Shown: one piece after another, positions 41,623-53,900 of the stretch
Layout of the letters: the number at the start of each line of letters is the position of its first letter
Position numbering within the stretch: position 1 is the first letter of the stretch
Assembly: GCA_027704905.1 (NCBI GenBank)
Contig: CM051005.1
Location: forward strand, 12,947,388-13,011,387
Length of the DNA: 64,000 nucleotides
Direction: 5' to 3'
Origin: Muraenolepis orangiensis
Lineage: Eukaryota; Chordata; Actinopteri; Gadiformes; Muraenolepididae
Notes under the pieces: generated by a model
What the model saw: only the letters and a program-made list of their open reading frames with translations
What the model was told of the DNA's origin: nothing
Databases searched by the model: none
Position numbers and translations under genes: made by a program

Positions 41623-42634
41623 TTGTGTCGGTATGTGTGGTATGTGTGGTATGGAGAAACAGTCTGCCTATTTGTGAATGAACACAGATAATGCATGCAA
41701 ATTTAGTTACAGCAGTGTATTAAATACAATTTATTTTGAACAATTAAATATTTAAACTTTTAAAGCTCATCGTTTATGTTCATTTATTGGAATGGTTTTC
41801 GGTAAAGATAGTGATCCTTCAATTAATGATGGGATAGTCTTAGTCTACCTCACACTACTTCATTATGTATGACATCCTGTATCTACTTGCTGCCACACGA
41901 CTACCACACACAAGCCTTCCCCACACTGTTCTGACACAAAAATGACACATATTAACTTTTATAGCTTTGTTAAAATACATTTCCTTCACATTTATTTTGG
42001 TGTATATTTGAGGCATAGAACCAAAGCCTTACTCCTTACACCGCAGGCCTTATCCTGCAGTGTCTTCTTGAATGGTTTTCTCTGTGTACTCACTGTGCAG
42101 CACAATCTCTACAGAGAAGAAGAGAACACATCCAAAACAATCACCACTACTAACGCTTTCACCACTTTTTACAACACACAACACCACTGCCAAGACACCT
42201 CCCGAAACGGTACACAGCACCAGGGAGGTATATGTGTGAGGGGAAAGATCTGTGAACGATGTTTGATGCAATACTCAACACAACCAGCAGAGTCAGCATG
42301 GTGGGCACACATCTGGCCATCTGTTGTTTTTTGTATAAATAGTTCAGTGATTTTGATTCTTAGATCTCAAAATGTGTTCAAATTGAGCTTTTGTGCAACA
42401 AAAAGCTTAAGGTGGGGATTTGGGAGAGAAATTATCAGCAAAAACTTTTTTAGCTAAATATATCAAAAAAATATACATACAAAAATGTATGACATTTGAG
42501 AAAGGGGTTTTATAAGTCAAATGTGGGCAGGAACACGGCCCTGGTTTTCGGAACAAAATGTATTTGGGTCAGATGGAACACCTGATAAAAACCCCACTTC
42601 CCCCGCAACGCTTCTCAGTTCTGATCACCAGATA

Positions 42635-42691
<57 letters not shown>

Positions 42692-42779
42692 TATACTTTA
42701 TCTGGTACCATCTTCTACCTGTATAGGAAGATAGATAGATAGTGCCATGTTCTTATTTCTTTTTTAATTTCTTTCATCT

Positions 42780-43200
42780 ATAACTATGTGTACATTTTTA
42801 CATTTTTACTGTACCTGCCGCATACATTTTAATCTTCAACTGTTGAAACAACTGCATATCCCTGCTCACTACCTGCTGTGTATACATGTATATATATGTA
42901 TCCTGTTTTTCATAATTGCTACCCCTGATCACTACCTACTTGAATACTTATACTTATACTTACCTGTGTATATATATATATATATATATACCTATTTTTA
43001 TGCACATATCTCATACATACTCTATACTATAAGTAATCTTATAACTGTTTGTATACCTAGTAGACTGTATTATAACCACTGTAAACTATGAATGATATAT
43101 TCACCAATGCACTTTACTGCAACATTTGCACTCTGGTTAGATGCCAAATTATTTTTGCTGTACTGTACTTGTGTGCAATACTAATCTATAATTCAATATA
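42780..43200 (-). repeat. Dispersed repeat family B, copy 3 (reverse)
   Basis: GCACTTTACTGCAACATTTG, CACTCTGGTTAGATGCCAAA and GCTGTACTGTACTTGTG are the reverse complement of the family B head. Upstream text matches the remainder of copy 1. Confidence 0.75.
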
Positions 43201-44209
43201 TATTAATATAATAATATTATAGAATTGTCTCGATAACATTGATAGTTATAATAATAAAACATTTTAATTTAATGCATAATCATTGTCTGGGACGAACTGA
43301 AGGTGCAGTACAAGTGCAACATATAAAAATAAACCACTAATAATATCTGTTAAATCCTTAAGGTCTGTTGTAAAGGAGGCCAGTGTACGGGGAGCCCTTA
43401 TACTAATTGATTACTAGTTGATATAAGTGTTTGTTTGAAAGCATGGCTGGAGCTGTAGTCTCATACAATGGCATGCATGCATACTAAACAAGACTGTGGC
43501 TGTGGAAAAAGCCACAAACATTCATACGTTAAAGAAAGTGCTACATTTGTCACGATTGACCTATTTCACTTTAACTCACTTTTACCCCTCTGCGGTAAGA
43601 TCGAAGTTGATAGTATGAGTTAGTTCCCATGACCTAGAAAGTCATTTTTTTTATGACCAGCCTAAACACGCACATAGTGATTTCCTGAAAGGCTTAGCTG
43701 TTGAACTGCGTTGTATCATTGACCTGTAAGGGTGGAAAAAAATGGTATTACACACCCACCCACCTGCTTGGTTGGTCCAATTCTGAGCTTGTTAGCCAGA
43801 GTTACACATTCCAGAGTTACCCATACATTTAACACGTTTCACGTATTAAATGTAATTTAGATTGTAATTGAATTGTATTTATCCTAATACCATTTACTAC
43901 TTTTTAGTGATTTACAATTACAATTAATAATTTTTAGCAACCTATCAGATAGGGGAAGTAATGGGTAAGGCATCTTCCTCAAAGAGGCTTAAGTAATACA
44001 GACATTGGATGTTTGAAACAATTGACTCTGGCACCTACACATAACCCAAGTCCTATCTAGATAAAACAACAGGAAAGTCTGGTAGCAAGGATCATAAAAA
44101 ATGCTACATTAGACTGGACTTTTCAGACTGGAGGTAAAGCCCAGGGAAGTTTGTGATAGCATAATGTTTCTCATGCGTGTAAGAAAACCCAGGTGTCCCA
44201 TTTCTGAAT

Positions 44210-44219
44210 GGAAATTTCC
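44210..44219 (+). promoter_or_regulatory. Candidate NF-kappaB site
   Basis: GGAAATTTCC is a palindromic kappaB-like decamer 37 nt upstream of the TATA box, next to a GC box (CCCCGCC, 44222-44228). Typical of inflammatory chemokine promoters. Confidence 0.5.
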
Positions 44220-44246
44220 TGCCCCGCCTTTCAAGTTGTTGCAGAT

Positions 44247-44253
44247 TATAAAA
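44247..44253 (+). promoter_or_regulatory. TATA box of the chemokine gene
   Basis: TATAAAA, 83 nt before the ATG; predicts a transcription start near 44275-44285. Confidence 0.7.
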
Positions 44254-44329
44254 GCTGATGCTGAGCTGCTACCCAGGTATCCTCAGCCCAGAAGAGCTTA
44301 AGAGCACTACTGCCTACAGATATTAAACC

Positions 44330-44980
44330 ATGACACATGTCAAAGGTCTGGCGATGGCAGTCCTCGTGCTGGCGACCACCTGTCTGTATGCTACACAGAC
44401 AGCTGCAGGTATGCGGGTCTATCTATCTGTATGTCTTATCTATCAATCCGTCTGTCGGCTTGTCTGTCTGTCTGCCTGCCTGTCTGTATATCTAACAACA
44501 TGTCCTTTCCCCCCCTTGCAGCATCCCATGCGTGCTGCATAGACTTCACTCGGGGTAGAATCCCGTTCCATGCCATCAGGGGTTATTCGGTGCAGTCTGT
44601 TGAAGAGCTGTGTCCCATCGACGCCATCATGTCAGTCACCCACACAGCTGTGCTGAGCTTTATGTCTCCTAACGACACAGCCAGCATCTTGACACTCACT
44701 TCTTCTTCTTCTCCTCTCCTCCACATAGTTTCCACACAAAGAAAGGAAAAGCGTGTGTAGATCCTGCCTTGGACTGGGTGAAGAAGCACATCGACAGATT
44801 CAGGTAGACGCTTCTGTGACCAAAATAACTCCTTTGTAGTTTCGAAAGATGCCACATGCCACAAGTATGTTAGGTATTTCTCAGAGGGAAAACCATGATG
44901 TCAAATACTATGTTACCTAACTGAATCTTTTTAATCGTCATTGCAGCAAAAAAGCCCAAACATTTCATAGGACGTCATAG
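44330..44980 (+). CDS. ccl20: CC chemokine, CCL20-like (4 exons)
   Basis: Coding exons: 44330-44408, 44522-44630, 44729-44803, 44947-44980, joined in phase to 98 aa. Residues 1-26 are a signal peptide (LAMAVLVLATTCLYATQTAA). The mature part has the adjacent cysteines (HACCIDF) plus the third and fourth (ELCPIDA, KACVDP), the IPFHAIRGYSVQ beta strand, IIFHTKKGK, and the C-terminal helix DWVKKHIDRF with a basic tail. This is a secreted leukocyte attractant acting through a G-protein-coupled receptor. The IIFHTKK stretch and RIPFHAIRGYS are what I recall from fish CCL20-type proteins; the CC class is certain, the CCL20 name less so. A kappaB-like site and TATA box precede it, and AUUUA motifs (e.g. 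45348-45355) follow, fitting an induced, unstable mRNA. Confidence 0.88.
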
Positions 44981-45459
44981 GATCGAATGCCTTTACACCA
45001 GAAGAGACCAAAGGACAACAACTGCAGTACAATCATGCTTGTGGTGCTATGATATAATGTAATCCATCGTAAATGTGAATCTTTCAAATCTGGCTATAAC
45101 CTTGAACAGCTATCGGGCTAGAATGTATAATATGAGGCTTATATGAGAATATTAATACATACATTTATCTCATATGTGTATGCTCTATGCCCTTATGAAC
45201 TGCATCACATTTTTACTGAAATGGCATTTATATGTATAAGAATGTTAAGAAGTAGGTGCTTGAAGTAACCTTCTTTTGATTAACAATAATTCATTGTCAA
45301 ATAACTTAAGGTACATAAGGTTAATTGTTTTTGTAGTTACATTATGCTATTTATTTTATGTTATTGTGAAACTGAATTGTGTTATATTATGCTTGTGGTA
45401 TTTCATTTTTATTAATGTAATTGTGCGCGTGTAGAGCAGTAATTAGGCTAGTAGTTACA

Positions 45460-45536
45460 GGATTTTCGATCCAACAAGATAAACAGGAAAGTGACCAGAT
45501 GTCACTTTCCTGTTTATCTTGTTGGATCGAAAATCC
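45460..45536. repeat. Perfect inverted repeat, 36-bp arms, 5-nt loop
   Basis: 45460-45495 and 45501-45536 are exact reverse complements around the loop CAGAT. If the chemokine poly(A) signal is the AATAAA at 45742-45747, the hairpin lies in its 3' UTR. Confidence 0.95.
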
Positions 45537-45741
45537 CTGCGCAACGGGAAATACATTGGGCTTGTGAGAAGTGAGAGGACGAGGAAGTAGTGTGAGTGTA
45601 AGGAACTTTAACCTACTTAAACTTAAACCTACAACTTATGTTAAAGGAAGGGGATTGTATCAATGACGCAAAGCATTCGGGATTTATTTGTATGTTTTTT
45701 TAAATTTGTGGTATATGATGTGTTGGTTCGCAAAGTGAAAC

Positions 45742-45747
45742 AATAAA
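45742..45747 (+). terminator. Candidate poly(A) signal for the chemokine gene
   Basis: AATAAA 760 nt after the stop codon; the first canonical hexamer noticed downstream. Confidence 0.4.
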
Positions 45748-47780
45748 AACGTTCCGCAGACCGACGTTTGTAGTAGGCCTACGTCTTTGCCCCTCCAATA
45801 GAAATCGGACATACTTGACAACATAATACAGATTTCATTCACATTTCATGAAGGAATAAGAAAAGTCTACATTTAAAAACAGCTCATACGATGTTCAAAA
45901 TATGGCACAACCTCAAAACAAGTGTAACAGCCTATAGTGCTGCTGTGGTGGCGCATTTGGCGTATCAATAGCAGGTTATGGTTATGCAGTTTTGACCTGA
46001 CACGGTAAACTAATGTCGCGATCGGTAACACCTGTCCATGGTGTGTATGTATGAGCGGTGTATAGCAGTTTATAATGAAGCGGAGCTGTACGCCAAGTGC
46101 GCTCACTTTGCTCTATTGTTATACGACGTATGTGTAACTACAAATATAATCCACACTACACATCGAATATGTATCGAACCATGTACAAAGGTGCACCACC
46201 CGTTGACAATGAATGCCCTCAGCTGCTCTGGAGGTTGATTGTCTCATACAGTGAGACTGCATTTGCCACTAGATGGAGGTGTACCACTTCGAAGAACAAT
46301 TCACCCACAATTCCATATTTGGGGACGCGCGTACAATGCGTTAAAATAAGCATTTCAATCAAGTAAATGCCCTAATAGGGTTATTTATATTATTTATGTC
46401 GTTTTGTCGACCTTTAATGTTGGTGAGTGCAATTTGAAGCGAGCTCTCCCCTCCTCAGTCCATCCATGGCCGTCAACATACAGCTGTGGGGTGTTTTGTT
46501 TTTTACCAACGGAGCTCAACTAACTAATTGTGCTGTTTTTCTCTCCGGTCGCACGAATCCACCCCAAATGACACTCCACACTCCACGCTCCGAGCCATCG
46601 TTACGTCACCATCATCTCTGTGCTGCACGACTGCACAAAGTGCTTTTCTATGAATAATACAAAGAGACTTTTGGAGAGCAGGAGTAGGGGTTGAGGCCTG
46701 GATGTTCAATGATATCGACAGTCGGCCTATTATATAAGAGCACCGAGAAAAATATTGTGTGTAGGGCTTTTAAAGCGTACTTAAACATAACTAATATTCT
46801 ACAACAACGCAAAACGGTCAAACCACATACTTTTGGATCAATGTAACTTTATTAAACAATCAAAATCCACATTGCACATTTCAGTTGTTAAATTAGGAGG
46901 CAAATCACCTTGTAGGCCTAAAAATGAAGGACAGAGGATGAGTGATGTAAGTAAAGAGAGAGAGAGAGAGAGAGAGATTAAAGGACATGACTTGATGGGT
47001 CTGGCTCAGGGGAGCCAAGGTTACAGACTACCGTGCGTGCTCCTTCACTGAGCACCGGTAAAAAGGAAAATAACATATTGCACTCTGAGATAGCCAGACA
47101 GGTCTTCTGTCACTGGGAACGCACACACCACACACACTGACACCACCACGGCCAGACAGTCTCTCATGAAACTCAAACACAGATAATAAGAGATCAGTCT
47201 CAGGATCTTATTAATGGATTTTGGAAATGGCTTGAATTGGATGCCCAGGGTGGCACAAATTCAGCACTGAGTTTATGCAGACAGTTAGTCATAACTACAT
47301 AACTACTCAATCTATCCTCTTTAGGCCTATAAACCTGCTCCTTTTGTGTCCACCCTTTCTCCTGAGCTCTAAAATGCATTTGTGCGCTTTGGCTCACGCA
47401 AACGGTTAACTGAATGCACTGTATAATTAGACAAAAAAATAAAAAGAAGACAAGAGTGAAACATCTAAAGGAGAAGAGACTCCAAGTGATTGCACATTCA
47501 CTCTTGCTTCCTCCCCTCCTGCCGCACACACAACCCCCCAATTAGAGGAGGAGGACGAGGACAAGCAAACAGCTAGGAGTCTATTTGTGTCTCTCTCTCT
47601 CTCCCTCTCTCTATCTCAATCTCCCTTCCCCTTAAGAGGGCCAGGCAGGGAGAAAGAGAGAGAGAGAGAGAGAGAACTAAAAAACACATACAGTAGATAA
47701 AGAGACAGGGAAAGAGAGAGAGAAAGAAAGAACAGAAAAACAAGCTACATAAATGAAGAAATCACAGCGTTTCACATCCG
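45748..47780. other. Intergenic, no gene seen
   Basis: Unique moderately AT-rich sequence with short (AG)n runs at about 46957-46978 and 47646-47735 and a (CT)n patch near 47589-47610. No coding or RNA signature. Confidence 0.5.
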
Positions 47781-49924
47781 GTTGTTTTCAGTTTTATTAG
47801 CAGAGACACAGAGACACGGAGTAAGGCAGATCTGGGCCACAGTTGCACTCATTGTTCAGTGAGGTTCTCCACACAGTCCAACCCAGCGACAGCAATGAAT
47901 GTTGATTGTGACCCTTTGCTCTTTTTGGCTGGGGCGGGGGGGGGGGGGGGTTGTACTGGAAACAGTGTGAGATCAGTGTGGATGATGTGTGCAATGTGCG
48001 TGATTGTACATCCCCTACGCTATGCTTGTTCTCGTTCCGCTTGCGGCCCTAACATTCGAGATCTGCCACCCATCCCATAGCACGGAAGACCGCGTTTGTC
48101 CACCGATCGGCGATGTGGCAGTGAGGGCTGTGCCACGGGGCACAGTCAACGGTCGATGGTTTCTATGTGATCCATACCAAAACTCACCGACAGCGTTGAA
48201 TGTTCACCGTGGCAAGCAAGCAGTCAGGCAGAAGTCAGGAGAGGCGGGGTGGGGTGGAGGGAGGGGGGTAAACTGAGCTGAGAGACAGAGAGTTTAGACA
48301 ACCGAGGGGTAAGGTCACAGAGCAGAGGTAACAACCAGAGGGGGGAGGGAGGAGGGGGGGGGGGGGAGGTGTTGAGAAGACGGTGACAGAATGAGTTCAC
48401 TGTCCGGAGGGCAGGGCAGGAACAACGACCTGACTCAACCAGCAGACTTGCAGAGACACAGAACAAGAAACACAGAAACAAAAGCCTATTTTCATAGTCT
48501 GTCATGTAACTGGTGGTGACATGACAACCGGACACAACCTAGAGGGACCCACTCAGAATGCCTTAACGTAGGCAATCATCTGAACGACAACATAACATCA
48601 ACAACAGAATCATGGAATATCCTTTTGTGTTTTGTTGCGACGTTGTTTCCGCTCTTGGCGACACTCCCGAGCCATGAGAGATTGGGTCTACGGCAGCATC
48701 TGTAACACACAAACATACACACACATCAGTGGAGGGTTTTTTTTACGTCTTAGTGGCACATTTGTGGCCCCTGCTAGTGTGTTATTACAACAACAACAAC
48801 AACGGCAAAAAACTCCTAAAAATCAATTTTCCTGAAAAACTATTTTTGCGAGTGCCGAATAACTAAACTAAACGACTCAAGCCCAAAAGCACATTTCAAT
48901 TGAAGATCTAAATCCCCCTCCCCCCCATAAAATTACAGTGGATCCAAATGGATTGGAAAACTCCGGAGCCTATCAATCTTGCTTGTGGTGCCGATGGATG
49001 GTGTAAGGACTTGGCGGGGCGGGGGGGGGGGGTGGGGGAATGGGGGTGGACAATGCTGGGGCGTCCTACTGTGTGCACCATTCAGCCTTCAGCCCACCCC
49101 CCAGACCACAGACTGAGAGCCCCCCATTGTTGGCGGCACGGCGCTGCGTGGAACAAACAAACGCCCGCTGGTTTGCGCACAATCGGAATCGGGGCTCTGA
49201 CGTCAGGATTATGAATGCTGATATATGTGTATTATTTATCACCTCCTCCTCTTTCACAGACGAGGAGGACGAGGAGAAGGAGGAGGGGGGCGGAGGAGGA
49301 GGGCGGAGGAGGAGGAGGAGGAGGATGGAGGCTGACGTCAAGCTAGCATGCTAATGGACGCGGGCTACAATGGGAGACTGACGCAACACGCGGGAGGGAT
49401 GGCGAGTCTGATGATAGACAATGTGCGTTTCTCATGGTCCAACAATGCCCTGAGGAATTTGATACACGTTCAAATCCATCTGTGTAACATTTGAATAAAA
49501 AGGAGCCCAATGTGCCCAATGGCAATGACTGATGTCATTACCGGAACACTGAACCACATATAAACTCTCTTTACACACACACATACACACACACACAATA
49601 CTCCATATTCAAGCATGATCATTTAAAGAGGACCGTTTGCTCCAAGGCTAAATTAAATCAAATCAAAAGAGCAAACACAAGACCAAATGCATAAGACACA
49701 TTTCTATCCTCCCTCCTCCTCCTCAGCACACACACACGCACACACTGAGACCTGAAATGAAAAAAAAGGCGTAGGTTTGAGGGAAATGAGAGTTAAGGGG
49801 TCTTTGCCATGGCAACCCCAGTGTCAGCCAGGCAATTCTCTTTAATCTCCCCCCCCACCCCCAGTTCAATGTCACGCCCTCAGAGGGACCCCCGATCTAC
49901 AGCTGAATATTTCCTTTGTGTGGT

Positions 49925-49970
49925 GGGACTGCGATTGTGTGTGCGTGTGCGTGTGCGTGTGCGTGTGTGT

Positions 49971-50023
<53 letters not shown>
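49925..50023. repeat. (GT)n / GTGTGC microsatellite
   Basis: GTGTGC-interrupted part followed by pure GT to 50023. Confidence 0.95.
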
Positions 50024-50027
<4 letters not shown>

Positions 50028-50779
50028 CGAGGGTCAAAGCTTCTGGCCCAGAGTCCTCACATTACATAGGAGTTTAAAAGCTAGGGCTTCATTGCAACAC
50101 ACACACACACAGAGGCGCGGGCTCACTGCGATTGCGTTCCCGTTATAAGTGCTGTTGTTTGCTTAACAACTAGCCTATACTGTCTATGGCCCACGGCGCA
50201 TGACCAACAAGTCAATACCTGTGTGGTTCACCAAGACCTCCTGAAGAAGGGAAGAACTATTTCACATTATTTGTAAAAAAAAAATAATAATAAAAAACAC
50301 TGGTTCATGAAAAAAATAAAAAAATGTATTTATGCTCACACCGACCTGCTCACACGCACATGGGCACACACACGTGGTGTTGATGGAAGGAGATCATATT
50401 TTGGAACAGCCCATAATTACACCATATGGCAAACAGCCTTTGCTCCCCTCTCACCACATAAAAGGTCCAGCACCTCCAGGCCCTGCACTGTACTTTGCCT
50501 CCACCGGGAGTCCCGGGAGCAAGCGAGAGAGAGAGAGAGAGAGACTCCACAAAGGGAGGTTTTCAGAAGGGGGTGGAGGAAGGGTGGAGAGACGTCAGCG
50601 GCTAGCCAAATTAATACAATAAGAAAAAAGGGCTGTATTTGTCCCTGGTGTTTTTGGGCACTCCTCCACCGCTGAGGCCAGAGAGGCTTTCTTTCACTCC
50701 CCCCCCCCCCCTGAAAGTTAGCACAGGTTAAGCCACCTCCTCCATTGTGGGAGGAAGACGGTGAGCCAAGGCCGGTTTG

Positions 50780-50990
50780 TTTAGATTAGATTCAAATGTG
50801 TTGTCATTGCACGGCACAAGTACAGTACAGCAAAAATAATTTAGCATCTAACCAGAGTGCAAATGTTGCAGTAAAGTGCATGGTAATATAATTTACAGTT
50901 AAAATGTACAGGTTAAAAGACTAGGTATTAAATGGGTTATGAGCAGCATAATAATAATAATAGGTATATGTATATACAGGTAAGTGAGTA
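50780..50990 (+). repeat. Dispersed repeat family B, copy 4
   Basis: TTTAGATTAGATTCAAATGT, GGCACAAGTACAGTACAGC, TAGCATCTAACCAGAGTGCA and AATGTTGCAGTAAAGTGCAT match copy 1 almost base for base. Confidence 0.85.
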
Positions 50991-53900
50991 ATAGTGAGTG
51001 AGTTTACATTGCTCTGCTTAATAAATTAGCTTAGGGGAATGGACTTAAATTGTCTGTGTGATTGTTTTGTTTTGAATTCACAATTATTATATAAAGGTCT
51101 ACAGATCACAAGGCCGACTCTACTAGTGTTAGTATCACTAGTGAAGCAGTACTGGTAGTACTAGTACGAGCAGTACTACTAGGACTACTAGTTCTAGCGG
51201 TACGTCCACCATGCGTGGTGTCGTACCGAACCGAGACACCGGCTGTAGCTATTCTTGTCTGGAAGATAGAAAACAAAAAGTTTCCATGCAAGTAAAATGG
51301 CGGAGGAGGCGGAGGAGGAGGAGGAGGAGGAAGTGGCAGCGGTGCGTCTCTCGGGTGGTCCATCGGGGGCCCGTGGGCGAGTCATTTAATGTAGCCGTGG
51401 GTCCACTCCACACTAGTATACACCGCTATACATTCATAATGACTCCCAGACTCTGAGTCCGACCTCTATAGGGGCCTTGCGTCCTCCCTCATGTAGTAGC
51501 ATAGTCGCTAGCCAATTGGAAGGATGTATTTCTATATTTTTTTCACGAGATGTAAAAAGACAAACATGCCTGTACACGTTTTATACATGAGAAACATTGT
51601 ATGTGCAAGTTATTAGGATTAATATATCTTAAAGAAATGTATTATAGATAAACAATTGATAAAAATCGTCAAAAATCATAAAAAAAAGGTTTCAGGCGTG
51701 CGGTTGGTGAATTCTCAGCTTGGACCAGAGGCGGGTCTTAGGACAGGAAACAGTATGGGAATAGTACAACTATTTGAACCCCCCCCCCCGTCTCTCAAAA
51801 GTGTTCTTTAGTCCATAGTGCGGTAATTAAAGTGTGTTTTATGTACAGTCATCACCACGGGGGAAAGCCTGGCCAGATGTGGTGTGATGGTTCACATCCT
51901 ACCACGGAGCCGGGCTTCCTCAACATCTGGCGGCGGTATTACGTGTCACATGGTATACAGGCCCTGCCACTACCACCAACCCCCCCCCCCACCCCCCTAA
52001 CCCCCCAAAGAAACTGCTACAAAAACCTGCAACAACTGGCCCAGTAAAGCGCCGGCCGGCTGTGCCTTGCCAGTGTAATTACTGAAATATCTAACAGGAC
52101 TTGACTCGGGGTCTAAACACTTCCGCGCAAATGGAAGACTTAAGGCTTTTCTTTATGTCTTCTTTGTTTTCGTCCCGTCAGTCTTGGCTCCCTGCGAACA
52201 CTCCCGGCCGTTTATAAACGCACAACGGCGTGGCAAAATATTATTATTCTTTCAAATTCATTACATCCTCTCTTACGCATTTGCCTTCGAATACCGACAT
52301 AGTTCTTAAGACAGTTTATTTTCAGACTCTAATTTCGTGTGTTTTTCCCGCCTGTTTATTGTCAAGCTAAATTGTGAATCACATGTGCTCGGAAAACATA
52401 AAAAGAGCTTGTCAAGAAGTTGTGAAGAAGAGAGCGTCAAAGCCTCTATAAATATATAGTCCATTAGTGGGACAGAGAGCACATGGCCACAGACAAGTGC
52501 AAAAACCTGACGTAAAAACAAGGAGGGGGGGGGGGGGGAAGTTAGTGCCTGGGGTCTGATTGGCAGGGTGGGGTCACCGGTCGACCTCTGACCTTTTTAA
52601 ATCCAGAGGAATGTTGTCGTGCTGGTGCGCGCATTGTTCCCGCTTCCCTCGATGAGCCCCCTGGCCAAGCCTCAGATCAACGTTGAATGTCGAGCGTTTC
52701 CAAAAGACCGTCTACGTTCCTTCCTTATCCGTCCTCTTTTCTTCTTTAATCCTCTCCTTTTTCCTTGCTTTTTTTTTAGACTTGATAATGCCACAATCTC
52801 GGTCTTCCGCCGACAAAGCGCTATCGACGGGGCCGGGTGAACGTTGTGCTTAGTTTTAAGTGTCCGGAGACGGAGAACAAAACATGGTGGGGGTGGGGGG
52901 GTGGCGGCGTGGGGCAGACTGACTCCGAAGTGACCCAAACGACAAAACCAAAGAAAAAGTTCAAACGTGGGCTTTTTTTCTGACGTGAATAACAGTAATC
53001 AAGCGGCCACCGTAGCCTTAGCCACCGCAACTCGCCAAATAAGAACCCTTTGTTCAGGGGTCCACCGTCCACCGGCTGCAGGAAGCAGACGCCGGACGGA
53101 CGGAAGGAGATGGAACGAGATGAGAGGGCCAGACAGACAATTAGCGGCCAGGTATGTCCTTTATACCCACCTAAGGCTGGGCAGAGGAAATGGAGGAATT
53201 TATGATGTCATAAACAAGCGGCAGAAGAGAAGTGTCTGGGAGCAGGTTGTCTGTGGAGCAGGGGGCAGTAAAAGATGCCTGTGGTTTCGGCTCCCCCCCC
53301 CCGGCTACTGCCTTAGAGATAACACCACACTTGGACAGATTTTTACTAGGCAGAGATAAGCTAGATTACCCATTTCCATCATTCAATTGAATTCGGGCCT
53401 TCACATAAAGAGCTGGACTCGTGGCCTGTTGTGCTCATTGCTACCATAGCTCATTGCTATGGATTTATCGTTCATGTTCTACTGAACATATCTACAAGGG
53501 AATAATTAGATCTACTAGAACCTTCTACACGGCCTAGCAGTTACTTTGTTTTTTTGTTGGCATATATATACACAAGCACCAACACACACACACACCCAGA
53601 CACACCTAAAGACCTCTTGTCTGTACATACACGGACAAACCAGACAGGCAAACAAATCAACAAGGCTTGTTAAAAAGAAAAGAAGAGAGAGACTACAAGG
53701 TTATTTGCTCTACAACCTCACTAAGGAGGTTTTCCCATTGTAAAGAAAAGGAGTGCCCCCTCCCCTTCGCTTTCATCCTCCTCTTGCAGCCACGCTGCCA
53801 TTGTCTCACATGGGGGGGGCAGGACCTATAGACACCCAACCAACACAGCCATCCAGGACAGCCAGCCACGCTCCACTTGTCAAATACCTGGGAACCACCA

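Larger units (their letters stand above)
40721..44209. other. Intergenic region between capn10 and the chemokine gene
   Basis: The capn10 promoter should lie here. CTTCCGGG near 41380 (CCGGAAG on -) is an ETS-type site beside a donor-like GCGTGAGTG on -, a possible 5' non-coding exon. The open frame at 41942-42457 matches no family I know. Family B repeats are at 41500-41622 and 42780-43200, and (AT)n at 42641-42688. Confidence 0.4.

Noticed and set aside
41942..42457. 171-codon open frame on +
   Set aside because: No family resemblance, no promoter or splice context, AT-rich; possibly an old transposon fragment, but I cannot support that.
48600..48700. Minus-strand terminal-exon-like piece after TTACAG, containing MARECRQERKQRRNKTQ
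   Set aside because: A stop (TAG) lies upstream in the same frame, no partner exons were found, and no family was recognised.
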